This document shows, one piece after another, positions 24,341 to 32,518 of a DNA stretch of 64,000 nucleotides. Location of the stretch: positions 434,001 to 498,000 of the forward strand of contig JBBCJU010000002.1 of NCBI GenBank assembly GCA_037190145.1, given 5' to 3'. The number at the start of each line of letters is the position of its first letter. Position 1 is the first letter of the stretch. The notes below the pieces were generated by a model. It had not been told where the DNA came from. It worked only from the letters and a program-made list of their open reading frames with translations, and searched no databases. Source of the stretch: 55-13 sp037190145. GTDB taxonomy: Bacteria > Armatimonadota > Fimbriimonadia > Fimbriimonadales > Fimbriimonadaceae. The position numbers and the translations under genes were made by a program.

Positions 24341-25738
24341 TCACCGGACCCCCCGGACGTTTCGGAGTAGGATCGCACCAAAGGCAAAGCAAACAGCGGC
24401 GATAATAAAGATGGTTGCGTAGCCCGCATCTTGATAGTGAAGCACTGGGTCGTCAAGTCCTGGAACAACCTCTTTTGTAACCCCGTACGCTGCCAAAGCA
24501 TATCCTGCAATAGGGGCTCCTATCGACTGAGGGAGCGTCATCGCAATGTGCCATACGGCCATCTCTTTTGCGGCATTGTCTTTGCTTGGAAGAACTTCTG
24601 TTCCTAGAGCCCAATCCACACTAACATAAGCACCATAGCCCAATCCAAACAAGACTCCGACCAGGAGAACGATGGGAACCGTGTTGCAAAAGATGAAGCC
24701 GATTGAGGTGATTGCGATGGTGGCGTTGGCGTAGTAAACAACCTTCTTGCGCCCAATTCGGTCGCTAATGTTTCCACCCAAAATGCCACTAATGCTGCTG
24801 GTGAACAAGATGACTGCCAGCAAGATAGGAGCGACATTATCCACTTCTTTAGGAGACACTCCGATCTGGTCGATCAGGTAGTAGTTTATAAAGGGTTGGA
24901 TGGAATAGAACCCTAGCATGACCAGTGCCCGTGTGATCCAAACCCAAGCGAAGTTAGGATGTTCTTTGGGGCTGATCCATAGGGATTTGATGTAAGGTCC
25001 CCATTGAATCTTCGATTGAGTCTCGGTAAGTGGATTCTCTTTCACCTTCCAAACGGTGATGAGCATGCCAAACAAAAGGACACCACTGATGAGCGCGTAT
25101 TTGATGGTGTCAGAAGCAGAACCGAGCAGAGGGCCACATACAAGCGCGCCCAATAAGGTTCCCGCTTGAGACATTAAGGCCATGTAGCCGCTTGCTGCCC
25201 CTCTTTGAGCAGGTTCAATAAGATCTGGGATGATTCCACTGTACGGCGCTGTTGCGATATTGTTTCCCAATTGGACAACTAGAAAGGCTAGGAAATAGAT
25301 GATGATTCCTGGACTCTGAGATATCGCGTCAAACGATGATGCGGCTGCACCTAACGGCACTGGCTTTGTGGAGGCATAAGCCGCGGCCATGAGGCCCAAA
25401 CCTGCAATGTTGATAAGAATGCCCGAGAAAATGAAGGGTCGTCTTCTTCCAAATCTTGAAGTGCATCGATCACTGAGGGCTCCAACGATTAACGGGACAA
25501 CAATGGCGATGACCGCAGCTGTGCCGATCATCAGGCCCAATATCTCGGCTCGATACTGGGGCACCATGGCCCTAATCTGGTTAGGGATCAATAAGATCAG
25601 TAAGGCGCCCCACAAAAAATTGGTGGCAAACCAAAGGGAGCTAATGGCTAAGTGCTCCGACGTTTTGATTTTTCGTCCCGCATAAGGGGAAGGTACTTTT
25701 CCAAAATCATGGCTAGAGCCTTCGGCAAATCCACTCAC
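24341..25738 (-). CDS. MFS/GPH-type transporter (sugar-cation symporter-like)
   Basis: The 465-residue membrane protein has about 12 transmembrane segments. The loop 2-3 motif GALSDRCTSRFGRRRPFIF is typical of GPH/SLC45 sucrose-type transporters, and the mirrored GGNISDRIGRKKVVYY motif is in the second half. N-terminal residues 1-30 are cytoplasmic. It overlaps the upstream nucleotidyltransferase gene by ATGA (25735-25738), so the two are coupled; perhaps a sugar or sugar-nucleotide precursor is imported, but the substrate is not determinable. It converges with the YyaL-like gene. Confidence 0.9.
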   Translation of the reverse strand: MSGFAEGSSHDFGKVPSPYAGRKIKTSEHLAISSLWFATNFLWGALLILLIPNQIRAMVPQYRAEILGLMIGTAAVIAIVVPLIVGALSDRCTSRFGRRRPFIFSGILINIAGLGLMAAAYASTKPVPLGAAASSFDAISQSPGIIIYFLAFLVVQLGNNIATAPYSGIIPDLIEPAQRGAASGYMALMSQAGTLLGALVCGPLLGSASDTIKYALISGVLLFGMLITVWKVKENPLTETQSKIQWGPYIKSLWISPKEHPNFAWVWITRALVMLGFYSIQPFINYYLIDQIGVSPKEVDNVAPILLAVILFTSSISGILGGNISDRIGRKKVVYYANATIAITSIGFIFCNTVPIVLLVGVLFGLGYGAYVSVDWALGTEVLPSKDNAAKEMAVWHIAMTLPQSIGAPIAGYALAAYGVTKEVVPGLDDPVLHYQDAGYATIFIIAAVCFAFGAILLRNVRGVR

Positions 25739-26505
25739 TTGGCGGCTCCAACGTGTTTCACGGCGTAATCATAGTCCTCTAGATCATCGATGTCATAGGC
25801 CAACTGGACAGGGGCTTTTCGCACCGCTTTTCCGGTGCAGTTAAGCATTGACTCTATCTTGTTCTCCAAGTCTTTGATGGTTAGGGTTTTGGTGATGAAC
25901 TTGAAAATGAATGCTGGTCCGATTAGCTTGGCCATGCCCAACTTGGATTTTCTCTGGGCAAAGACTTTCTCAATAGATGCTCGAATCTGAGGCATCTTCC
26001 TCGCGTTCATTAAGAACATGCCTCCGATGGTGAACGTCCCATCCTTTGTTTTTACGAATGTAGAACTGGTTCCTGGATAGGCTTGATTAAACTCTGCTGA
26101 CTCAATCACAGGCACATAGATGTCTTTGTTCTCCGTGCAAAGCGCCAGATAGTCTCGAATAACTTCTGGGCTCAGGAAAGGAAGATCGCAGGTTACGATG
26201 AGCGCGTGATCAAGGTTTGAGTCTAGTTCTTTAAGTTTGTCGAGACCTCGGAAGATGTTCTCTGGTCCGGAATCGCCCGGGTCTAGTCCAATCGCAGCGA
26301 AGTCAGCGGCTTTGTTCTGTACTTCCTTTGAACCCACCACCACGATGTTGCGGATAACACCCGAATCTCGAAAGGCACGGAGCGTCGTTTCCAGAATGGT
26401 TTTGCCATGGAATTCAATGAGCGCCTTTTGATCTGTTTTGGTTTTGGCCGCAAAGTCAGAATCAATGGTTCCTCCGGCGGGGACGATGGCGTCATAAGTG
26501 CTCAC
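25735..26505 (-). CDS. MobA-like nucleotidyltransferase
   Basis: The 256-residue protein has the NTP-transferase fold: DAIVPAGGTIDSDF (a relaxed form of the GGxGxR signature), KALIEFHGKTILETTLRAF and ALIVTCDLPFLSPEVI with the metal-binding Asp, as in MobA/IspD/GlmU-type enzymes. The basic residue normally following the glycine loop is not obvious, so activity is uncertain. GTG 26505 (MSTYDAIVPAGG) is chosen over GTG 26523. It is the first gene of a coupled pair with the transporter. Confidence 0.8.
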   Translation of the reverse strand: MSTYDAIVPAGGTIDSDFAAKTKTDQKALIEFHGKTILETTLRAFRDSGVIRNIVVVGSKEVQNKAADFAAIGLDPGDSGPENIFRGLDKLKELDSNLDHALIVTCDLPFLSPEVIRDYLALCTENKDIYVPVIESAEFNQAYPGTSSTFVKTKDGTFTIGGMFLMNARKMPQIRASIEKVFAQRKSKLGMAKLIGPAFIFKFITKTLTIKDLENKIESMLNCTGKAVRKAPVQLAYDIDDLEDYDYAVKHVGAAK

Positions 26506-26581
26506 GGCTGAACAGTATCTCACAGGATGGAATCCAGTTGGGTTTGGCTTTTTTGCGACTTGCTGCTATTCGTGGCCCAGC

Positions 26582-26665
26582 CTAGGTTCCCGCGAACCTG
26601 AGTTTTTCCGGCTTCGAACTTAGTTGGGGAGGATTAGGTTCCTGGGCAGTCCCCAGGGAACCTAA
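26582..26665. repeat. Two AGGTTC/GAACCT palindromes in a divergent intergenic region
   Basis: AGGTTC-CCGC-GAACCT (26584-26599) and TTAGGTTCCTGGG...CCCAGGGAACCTAA (26634-26665) share their core with each other, with the palindrome after 51353 and with the arms at 321-365. They lie between the divergent nucleotidyltransferase and kdsB genes, where terminators are not expected, so a dispersed palindromic repeat family or an operator is likely. Confidence 0.5.
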
Positions 26666-26697
26666 AAATTGGGGCAACCAAGGCTAAAATGCTGTTC

Positions 26698-27420
26698 ATG
26701 CGATGTGCGATTGTGATTCCCGCTCGAATGGCGAGTACCCGTTTTCCAGGGAAACCGTTGGTCGACTTGTGCGGAAAGCCGATGGTTCAGTGGGTTTATG
26801 AGGCGGCGCAGAAATCAGGAGTAGCAGACGAGATCGTAATTGCAGCCCCAGATCAAGAGATTATCGAGGTTGCCAGGGGCTTTGGGGCCCGAGCAGTTTT
26901 GACTCGTTTAGATCATCCATCAGGGACGGATCGCATCGCAGAGGTTGCAGAGTCCCTACAAGCTGAGTTTTATGTGAATGTTCAGGGTGATGAACCCTTG
27001 ATTGATCCAGCAACGATCCAGTCTTGCGCCAAGCCTTTGATAGAAGAAGATAGCGTAGATATGGCAAGCGTTTACGCTGAATGTCCGGATGAAGAGATCG
27101 AGAATCCGGCGGTGGTAAAAGTGGTTACTGATGTGGCCGGTAACGCACTCTACTTTAGTCGCCATGCCATTCCTTACCCGAGGAACTCACGAGAGTCTAG
27201 AGTTAAGAAGCACGTTGGAATCTATGCTTATCGCCATAAGGTTTTAATGCAGTTTGCTGAGTGGAACCCGACTCCTTTGGAACTCACTGAAAGTTTGGAG
27301 CAGCTTCGGTTCTTAGAAAACGGGGTGAGGATTCGGATGGCAGAAGGGAAGGGCAGTCGGGTTGCAGTGGATACACCAGAACAGGCTGCTGAAGTTAGGC
27401 GCTTGCTTCAACAGGCTTAG
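26698..27420 (+). CDS. kdsB: 3-deoxy-manno-octulosonate cytidylyltransferase
   Basis: KdsB makes CMP-Kdo from CTP and Kdo for lipopolysaccharide core synthesis, implying an LPS outer membrane. Motifs: CAIVIPARMASTRFPGKPL at the start, GADEIVIAAPD-type strand, LDHPSGTDRIAEVAE, VNVQGDEPLIDPATI, LYFSRHAIPYPR, HVGIYAYR and LELTESLEQLRFLENG. The 240-residue length is standard. ATG 26698 gives the family start; ATG 26689 would add three residues. A 22-base GC-rich hairpin follows the stop. Confidence 0.96.
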   Translation: MRCAIVIPARMASTRFPGKPLVDLCGKPMVQWVYEAAQKSGVADEIVIAAPDQEIIEVARGFGARAVLTRLDHPSGTDRIAEVAESLQAEFYVNVQGDEPLIDPATIQSCAKPLIEEDSVDMASVYAECPDEEIENPAVVKVVTDVAGNALYFSRHAIPYPRNSRESRVKKHVGIYAYRHKVLMQFAEWNPTPLELTESLEQLRFLENGVRIRMAEGKGSRVAVDTPEQAAEVRRLLQQA

Positions 27421-27442
27421 AAGCCCCGTCGCTGCGGGGCTT
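27421..27442. terminator. Hairpin after kdsB
   Basis: AAGCCCCG (27421-27428) pairs with CGGGGCTT (27435-27442) around a six-base loop directly after the stop codon. The T-run is short, so it is a weak terminator. Confidence 0.6.
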
Positions 27443-27465
27443 GTGCTAGTGGAGTGGAGTTAAGT

Positions 27466-28002
27466 CTAGATTCCGATTCCCAGTTTTTCCGCTACTGATT
27501 TCGGAATAAGAACGGTATCGATCTGGTGGATCAAGCCATTGGTTGTTCGTATGTCTGGCGCCACAACTTTGCCAGCGTTTACCCATGTCACCCCATCTTC
27601 CACACGAATCGTGATCTCCTCAGCTTGTATGGTTTTCAGTTTCTTATCGGGTTGGAAGTCTGTGCTTGCAGATTTACCCGCTAAGACATGATAGAGCAGC
27701 ACCTCTTTGAGCAAGGCTTTATCTTCCAACAGCTTATCGAGAACAGTTTTTGGAAGCTTCTGAAAAGCTGCTTCGGTTGGTGCAAAGACGGTGAATCCTG
27801 GATCCGTTTCAGACTTTTGCTTTAGAGTTCCTTTTATCTCTGCTAGCTCTATAACTAGGGCGAACGTCTTGAGCGACTCGCTGGTCGCTATTGTATCGGT
27901 CAAGTCTTTCTGCTGTACAGGCGGCGGATCTGCGATCTGAGCGTTTGCTAAACCAAGGGTAAACAGGGCGCACAGCACTGTTACTGAATGTCGGATGTTC
28001 AT
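27466..28002 (-). CDS. Secreted fasciclin-domain protein
   Basis: A signal peptide (MNIRHSVTVLCALFTLGLANA) precedes one FAS1 domain of about 135 residues. The H1 motif is FTVFAPTEAAFQKLP, the central YH motif is LLYHVLAG, and the H2-type ending is GLIHQIDTVLIPKS. FAS1 domains mediate adhesion or binding at the surface. ATG 28002 has an AAGGGAGAG ribosome-binding site and starts at the signal peptide; longer in-frame extensions are spurious. A 9-bp inverted repeat CCACAAAAA/TTTTTGTGG at 28029-28065 lies upstream and may be an operator. Confidence 0.92.
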   Translation of the reverse strand: MNIRHSVTVLCALFTLGLANAQIADPPPVQQKDLTDTIATSESLKTFALVIELAEIKGTLKQKSETDPGFTVFAPTEAAFQKLPKTVLDKLLEDKALLKEVLLYHVLAGKSASTDFQPDKKLKTIQAEEITIRVEDGVTWVNAGKVVAPDIRTTNGLIHQIDTVLIPKSVAEKLGIGI

Positions 28003-28349
28003 TTGCTCTCCCTTGTGGTTTTGGTGGGCCACAAAAACTTTTGACTGAATGAACGATTTTTGTGGAGGTCCGTTTAAAGGCCGACTAGGAGGTCCGAACC
28101 TTAGACTAGGTCGTGGGAAGCCTTGTCCTGGGCACCTTGACAATTGATATATATGCCCATCATAATAACCCTCTGTCATCCGTTCGCGGCTGGCTTTACA
28201 CGCTGAGGAGGCGTTACCGGGGTTCGGTTAACGAACTTTGAGTTGAGTCTAGTGCTTGATTCTCCGGAATCCCGTTGCCCTCCGTCATGCTGTCGAGAGG
28301 GTTCATTTTTTGTGGGCTGACTCGATTTGAAGGAAAAAAGAAAAACAAT

Positions 28350-28745
28350 ATGCCAACCGTAAACCAATTGGTGCGTAAAGGGCGATCAGTGCCCAAGGTG
28401 AAGTCGAAGTCGCCGGCTTTGAAAGGTAACCCTTTCAAAAGAGGCGTCTGCACAGTCGTGCGAACCGTTACTCCTAAGAAGCCGAACTCCGCGCTTCGAA
28501 AAGTAGCTCGTGTCCGTTTGACAAACCAGATCGAAGTTTCGGCTTACATTCCGGGTGAAGGTCACAACCTCCAAGAGCACTCCGTTGTATTGGTGCGCGG
28601 TGGTCGTGTAAAGGACCTTCCTGGTGTTCGATATCACATCGTCCGCGGTACTCAACAAACCGCCGGTGCTGGTAAGCGAATGCAGGGCCGATCGAAGTAC
28701 GGAACGAAGCGACCTAAGGCCGGTGCGCCCGCAGGTAAGAAGTAA
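28350..28745 (+). CDS. rpsL: Ribosomal protein S12
   Basis: S12 forms part of the 30S decoding site. The protein is 131 residues and contains the conserved start PTVNQLVRKGR, the TPKKPNSALRKVARVRL region (site of classic streptomycin-resistance lysine) and YIPGEGHNLQEHSVVLVRGGRVKDLPGVRYH (core GEGHNLQEHS). ATG 28350 follows AAGGA. It is the first gene of the str cluster and is followed after 10 bases by rpsG. Confidence 0.98.
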   Translation: MPTVNQLVRKGRSVPKVKSKSPALKGNPFKRGVCTVVRTVTPKKPNSALRKVARVRLTNQIEVSAYIPGEGHNLQEHSVVLVRGGRVKDLPGVRYHIVRGTQQTAGAGKRMQGRSKYGTKRPKAGAPAGKK

Positions 28746-28755
28746 GGATTAAAGA

Positions 28756-29226
28756 ATGCCACGAAAAGGACCCCCACAGAAAAGAGTGATCCTTCCTGAT
28801 CCGGTTTACGGATCGGAAATGATTCAACGATTTATCAACCGAATGATGGTTGATGGTAAGAAGGTTACGGCAGAGAAGATTTTCTACGGAGCACTCAAGC
28901 AGTGTGAAGAGAAAGCTGGTGTTCCTGCACTGGAAGTCTTTGAGAAGGCTCTACAGAACGCCATGCCATCCGTTGAGGTTCGACCTCGACGTGTTGGTGG
29001 TCAAACTTACCAAGTTCCAATGGAAGTTCGACCCGATCGTCGCCGAACGCTTGCTCTCCGCTGGCTGATTGGTCAGTCTCGAAAGCGAAGCGGTAAGACA
29101 ATGATCGACCGATTGGCGAACGAATTGTTGGATGCTTATAACAACACAGGCTCCACTATCAAGAAGCGAGAAGATACGCACCGGATGGCAGAAGCCAACA
29201 AGGCTTTCGCCCACTATCGCTTCTAG
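28756..29226 (+). CDS. rpsG: Ribosomal protein S7
   Basis: S7 nucleates assembly of the 30S head. The 156 residues include MPRKGPPQKRVILPDPVYGS, FINRMMVDGKKVTAEKIFY, VEVRPRRVGGQTYQVPMEVRPDRR (core RRVGGQTYQVP) and the C-terminal HRMAEANKAFAHYRF. It is cotranscribed with rpsL and ends at its own terminator, so fusA is in a separate transcript. Confidence 0.98.
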   Translation: MPRKGPPQKRVILPDPVYGSEMIQRFINRMMVDGKKVTAEKIFYGALKQCEEKAGVPALEVFEKALQNAMPSVEVRPRRVGGQTYQVPMEVRPDRRRTLALRWLIGQSRKRSGKTMIDRLANELLDAYNNTGSTIKKREDTHRMAEANKAFAHYRF

Positions 29227-29245
29227 TCCTGCCCAAATAGTTGGC

Positions 29246-29284
29246 AAAGGGTCAGAGGTTATTGGTTCCTCTGACCCTTTTTAT
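29246..29284 (+). terminator. Terminator after rpsG
   Basis: AAAGGGTCAGAGG pairs with CCTCTGACCCTTT across a nine-base loop, followed by Ts. It separates rpsL-rpsG from fusA. Confidence 0.9.
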
Positions 29285-29289
29285 GTTTA

Positions 29290-29527
29290 ATGCCTCGGGC
29301 CTAGGCCTAAGGCGCGAAGATTGCGTTCACGTATAGGGAAACGACATAATCTTGGCTAAGACGTAACGTAGTTGCTACGTCTGGAGTAGAGCATGTCGGA
29401 GGTATTGAACCTGGTCAAAGCTTAGCGCGATCTTGATTCTTGCCGCCCCTGTGCATGATCTGCGGAGGGGCGTCGTGTTGTAAACGCCTCCAAAAAACCA
29501 AAGAATAACGATAAAAGAGAAAAGAAA
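29290..29527 (+). promoter_or_regulatory. Structured leader of fusA
   Basis: The 238-base region has no gene. It contains an AGACGTA...TACGTCT hairpin (about 29359-29382) resembling the clpC leader hairpin, and a CCGCCCCT...AGGGGCG pairing near 29450-29471. fusA therefore appears to have its own promoter and leader. Confidence 0.4.
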
Positions 29528-31657
29528 ATGCCCCGTAGTCACCCCCTAGAGCTCGTCCGTAACATTGGTATTGCCGCCCACATCGATGCTGGCAAGACCA
29601 CAACAACGGAGCGCATCCTCTTCTACACCGGAAAGACCCATAAGATCGGTGAAGTACACGAGGGCGCGGCCACTATGGACTGGATGGAGCAAGAGCAGGA
29701 GCGAGGTATTACCATTACCTCCGCTGCTACCTCCTGTTTCTGGAGCGGTTCAAAGAAAGATAAGCCTGAGCATAAGATCAATATCATTGATACGCCAGGC
29801 CACGTTGACTTCACGGTTGAAGTAGAGCGATCTCTTCGCGTTCTTGACGGATGCGTTGCGGTCTTCTGTGCTGTTGGTGGTGTTCAGCCTCAGTCGGAGA
29901 CAGTTTGGCGACAAGCTAATAAGTACGGCGTACCTCGAATCATTTACATCAATAAGATGGACCGATTGGGTGCCGATTTCTTCTCGGTAGTTGCTCGTGT
30001 TAAAGAGCGCCTGGGCGCAAATGCGGCTCCTATCCAGATTCCGATCGGTGCTGAGTCCAACTACTTGGGCTATGTAGACCTGATTACCATGAAGGCTGCA
30101 CTCTACGATACCGATGACGACAAGGGCAAGTCGTTCCGCGAAGTAGATGTGCCTGAAGATATGAAGGCGCAGGCTGCTGAGTGGCGTGAGAAGATGATCG
30201 AAGCGATTGCTGACTTCGATGATTCGATCATGGAGCGATTCTTGGAAGGCGGTGAGATCAGTGAGGAAGATATCCGAACTGCTCTTCGAGCCGGAACGAT
30301 TGCTAATAAGATCGTGCCGATCATTAGCGGCTCTTCCTTCAAGAATAAGGGTGTTCAGGCAATGGTAGATGCCGTTGTTGACTTCCTGCCTTCCCCGCTG
30401 GATATTGGTGGAGTTTCAGGCGTCAATCCTCGAACCGAAGAAGAGTTGGTTCGAAATCCGGATGATAAAGAGCCATTCAGCGCACTGGCGTTCAAGATCA
30501 TGAGCGACAAGTACGTTGGACGCTTGACCTACATCCGTGTTTATTCGGGAATGCTCAAGAAGGGAAGCCCCGTTGCGATCACTTACCGCGATCCGCAAAC
30601 AAACGACTTCCGAGTTCGAACCGAGCGCGTTGGCCGAATCCTTGAGATGCACGCCAACAGCCGAAACGACATTGATGAGGTTTATGCTGGAGAGATCGTA
30701 GGTGTTATTGGCCTTGGTGATGTAAACACAGGTCATACGGTTAGCGATGAGAATAACTTGGCGGCACTTGAATCAATCAAGTTCCCAGAACCAGTTATTC
30801 AGATTGCAATCGAGCCTAAGTCGAAGGCTGACCAGGAGAAGCTGGGTACATCGCTTCAGCGATTGGCTCAAGAGGACCCAACGTTCCGTGTCTTCACTGA
30901 TCCTGAGAGCGGTCAGACCATCATCTCCGGTATGGGTGAGCTTCACCTTGAGATTATCGTGGATCGCTTGAACCGTGAGTTTGGTGTCCAGGCTAACCAA
31001 GGTAAGCCACAGGTTGCTTATCGCGAAACCGTGCGAGTTCTGGCAAAGGGCGAAGGTCGCTTCATCCGACAAACAGGTGGTTCGGGTCAATACGGTCACT
31101 GTTGGATCACGATTGAGCCACTCCCAGTTGGCGGCGGCTTCGAGTTCTCGAACAAGGTTGTTGGTGGTTCTATTCCTAAGGAATACATCCCAGCGATTGA
31201 AAAGGGTGTTCGTGAGGCACTGGATAATGGCGTCATTGCTGGATATCCGGTTGTTGACGTAAAGGTAACTCTCTTGGAAGGTAGCTACCACGAAGTTGAC
31301 TCTAACGAAAACGCGTTTAAGCAAGCTGGCATTCTCGCTTTCAAGGAAGCGATGAAGAAAGCTAACCCGGTCATTAAAGAACCGATTATGCACGTGGAAG
31401 TTACGACTCCAGAGCAGAACGTTGGCGACGTTGTTGGAGACATCAACAGCCGACGCGGTCGAATGGAAGGAATGGAGCCAGCAATGGGTGGCGTGACGAT
31501 CATCAATGCCCATGTGCCGCTTAGCGAGATGTTTGGCTACGTAACAACCCTGCGATCTTTGACCCAGGGCCGAGCTCAGCCAAACGTAACTCCTTCGCAC
31601 TACGAAGAGGTTCCGGCGAACATCGCAACTGAGATTGTCGCAAAGTCTGGAAAGTAA
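29528..31657 (+). CDS. fusA: Translation elongation factor G
   Basis: EF-G is the GTPase driving ribosomal translocation. G1 is AHIDAGKTTTTER, G2 is the RGITITSAATS switch, G3 DTPGHVDFT, and G4 NKMDRLGADF. Domains II-V follow: the domain IV loop region is GSGQYGHCWI, and domain V includes SRRGRMEGMEPAMGG and the C-terminal PSHYEEVP. The 709 residues are family length. It is encoded as a single gene between strong terminators instead of in the usual rpsL-rpsG-fusA-tuf operon. Confidence 0.98.
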   Translation: MPRSHPLELVRNIGIAAHIDAGKTTTTERILFYTGKTHKIGEVHEGAATMDWMEQEQERGITITSAATSCFWSGSKKDKPEHKINIIDTPGHVDFTVEVERSLRVLDGCVAVFCAVGGVQPQSETVWRQANKYGVPRIIYINKMDRLGADFFSVVARVKERLGANAAPIQIPIGAESNYLGYVDLITMKAALYDTDDDKGKSFREVDVPEDMKAQAAEWREKMIEAIADFDDSIMERFLEGGEISEEDIRTALRAGTIANKIVPIISGSSFKNKGVQAMVDAVVDFLPSPLDIGGVSGVNPRTEEELVRNPDDKEPFSALAFKIMSDKYVGRLTYIRVYSGMLKKGSPVAITYRDPQTNDFRVRTERVGRILEMHANSRNDIDEVYAGEIVGVIGLGDVNTGHTVSDENNLAALESIKFPEPVIQIAIEPKSKADQEKLGTSLQRLAQEDPTFRVFTDPESGQTIISGMGELHLEIIVDRLNREFGVQANQGKPQVAYRETVRVLAKGEGRFIRQTGGSGQYGHCWITIEPLPVGGGFEFSNKVVGGSIPKEYIPAIEKGVREALDNGVIAGYPVVDVKVTLLEGSYHEVDSNENAFKQAGILAFKEAMKKANPVIKEPIMHVEVTTPEQNVGDVVGDINSRRGRMEGMEPAMGGVTIINAHVPLSEMFGYVTTLRSLTQGRAQPNVTPSHYEEVPANIATEIVAKSGK

Positions 31658-31676
31658 GACTTTCGGTTAAAAAGTG

Positions 31677-31710
31677 AAAGCCCCCGCTGATTCTATCGGC
31701 GGGGGCTTTT
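31677..31710 (+). terminator. Terminator after fusA
   Basis: AAAGCCCCCGC pairs with GCGGGGGCTTT and is followed by Ts. Confidence 0.93.
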
Positions 31711-31721
31711 CTGTAAATGTG

Positions 31722-31743
31722 TTACATGTTTGAAGCCATGTAA
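31722..31743. promoter_or_regulatory. Palindrome upstream of the toxin/immunity pair
   Basis: TTACATG, eight bases, CATGTAA is a perfect inverted repeat ending 16 bases before the GTG start at 31759. The position suits an operator or a sequestering structure; no regulator is known. Confidence 0.45.
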
Positions 31744-31758
31744 ACTCTATAACTAGAC

Positions 31759-32118
31759 GTGTTAAAGCAGTTTTGGCTCCTTGTATTGCTGTTTGCGGTG
31801 GGTTGTGTACAGCCGCAGAGCTTTCCGCAACCCTTATATTCCATCAACTATTCCTTTGCCAGCGAGCAGTTGTTAGTTGATCATTGGAATAAGCATGGTA
31901 ACGAATTTGGAAAAGATGTATCGAAAACGGATTATCTGCGAAAGGCCCGTATCTTCTTTAACGATACTTCCAAGGAAAAGGAGCGAAAGCATCGTTCAAA
32001 TGGGGATGAGCTTCAATACAAGCCTTCTACCAATGAGTTTGGAGTTCTTTCCAGGCAAAAGGTGATTCGCACTTTCTTTCGACCTAGCAGTGGACGACGC
32101 TACTGGGAGAGGCAATGA
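31759..32118 (+). CDS. Lipoprotein-anchored BECR-type nuclease toxin (predicted)
   Basis: The 119-residue protein starts with a lipoprotein signal (LVLLFAVGC, Cys16). The mature part is almost entirely one domain. Its pattern is FASEQLLVDHWNKHGNEFG, SKTDYLRKARIFF, NGDELQYKPSTNEFGVL and VIRTFFRP. This order (HxxKHGxEFG, YLxxA, TNEFGV, IRTxFxP) is what I know from C-terminal toxin domains of polymorphic toxins and phage proteins assigned to the barnase-EndoU-colicin D-RelE (BECR) RNase fold; His42/His46, Thr91 and Arg104 are candidate active residues. Its stop overlaps the next start (ATGA). A short lipoprotein toxin followed by a small gene recalls SitA/SitI of Myxococcus. The start is GTG. 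Nuclease activity is a prediction. Confidence 0.7.
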   Translation: MLKQFWLLVLLFAVGCVQPQSFPQPLYSINYSFASEQLLVDHWNKHGNEFGKDVSKTDYLRKARIFFNDTSKEKERKHRSNGDELQYKPSTNEFGVLSRQKVIRTFFRPSSGRRYWERQ

Positions 32119-32489
32119 GATTACGACTTTCCAAGGGCGAATCTGCTGTTCTTGATAACCTCACGGCAAAGTGTGCTGAATCGGATTTAGCTAGCTTTGC
32201 ATCCCTTTTGAAAAGCTATAGAGAGCTAGTCCGTAATCTCGATGGTTATAACTTTTCCATTTATGATTACGACAATGATGTCTCTTGTAGGGAGACCATC
32301 GAATGTGTGATGGAGTTATGTGAAGAGGGGTTGAGACAAAAAATCGAGGTGGTTTTGCAGCCACTCGACGACCAATTCTTCTGTCACACTACGGAAGTGA
32401 AGCGGCTCAATGGCTCTAAATGGTCTGTTCGATTGCCGCGGAATCCTGGCGAGGCGCTGAAAGAAGATATTGATTCTGAGAACATGTAG
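32115..32489 (+). CDS. Candidate immunity protein for the lipoprotein toxin
   Basis: The 124-residue protein has no signal peptide and is acidic, with Cys and Asp/Glu-rich stretches (YNFSIYDYDNDVSCRETIECVMELCEEGL, shown by its ends YNFSIYDYD and MELCEEGL). No family is recognised. The case for immunity rests on context: it overlaps the toxin gene by four bases, is of typical immunity-protein size and charge opposite to the basic toxin domain, and would stay in the cytoplasm where an imported RNase would act. A small accessory factor is the alternative. Confidence 0.55.
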   Translation: MRLRLSKGESAVLDNLTAKCAESDLASFASLLKSYRELVRNLDGYNFSIYDYDNDVSCRETIECVMELCEEGLRQKIEVVLQPLDDQFFCHTTEVKRLNGSKWSVRLPRNPGEALKEDIDSENM

Positions 32490-32518
32490 AGGGCATTTGC
32501 CTCCATGACTTTATACTG

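Noticed and set aside
30773..31600. Long leftward frame opposite fusA
   Set aside because: Antisense to a fully conserved EF-G gene; low-complexity composition and no family signal.
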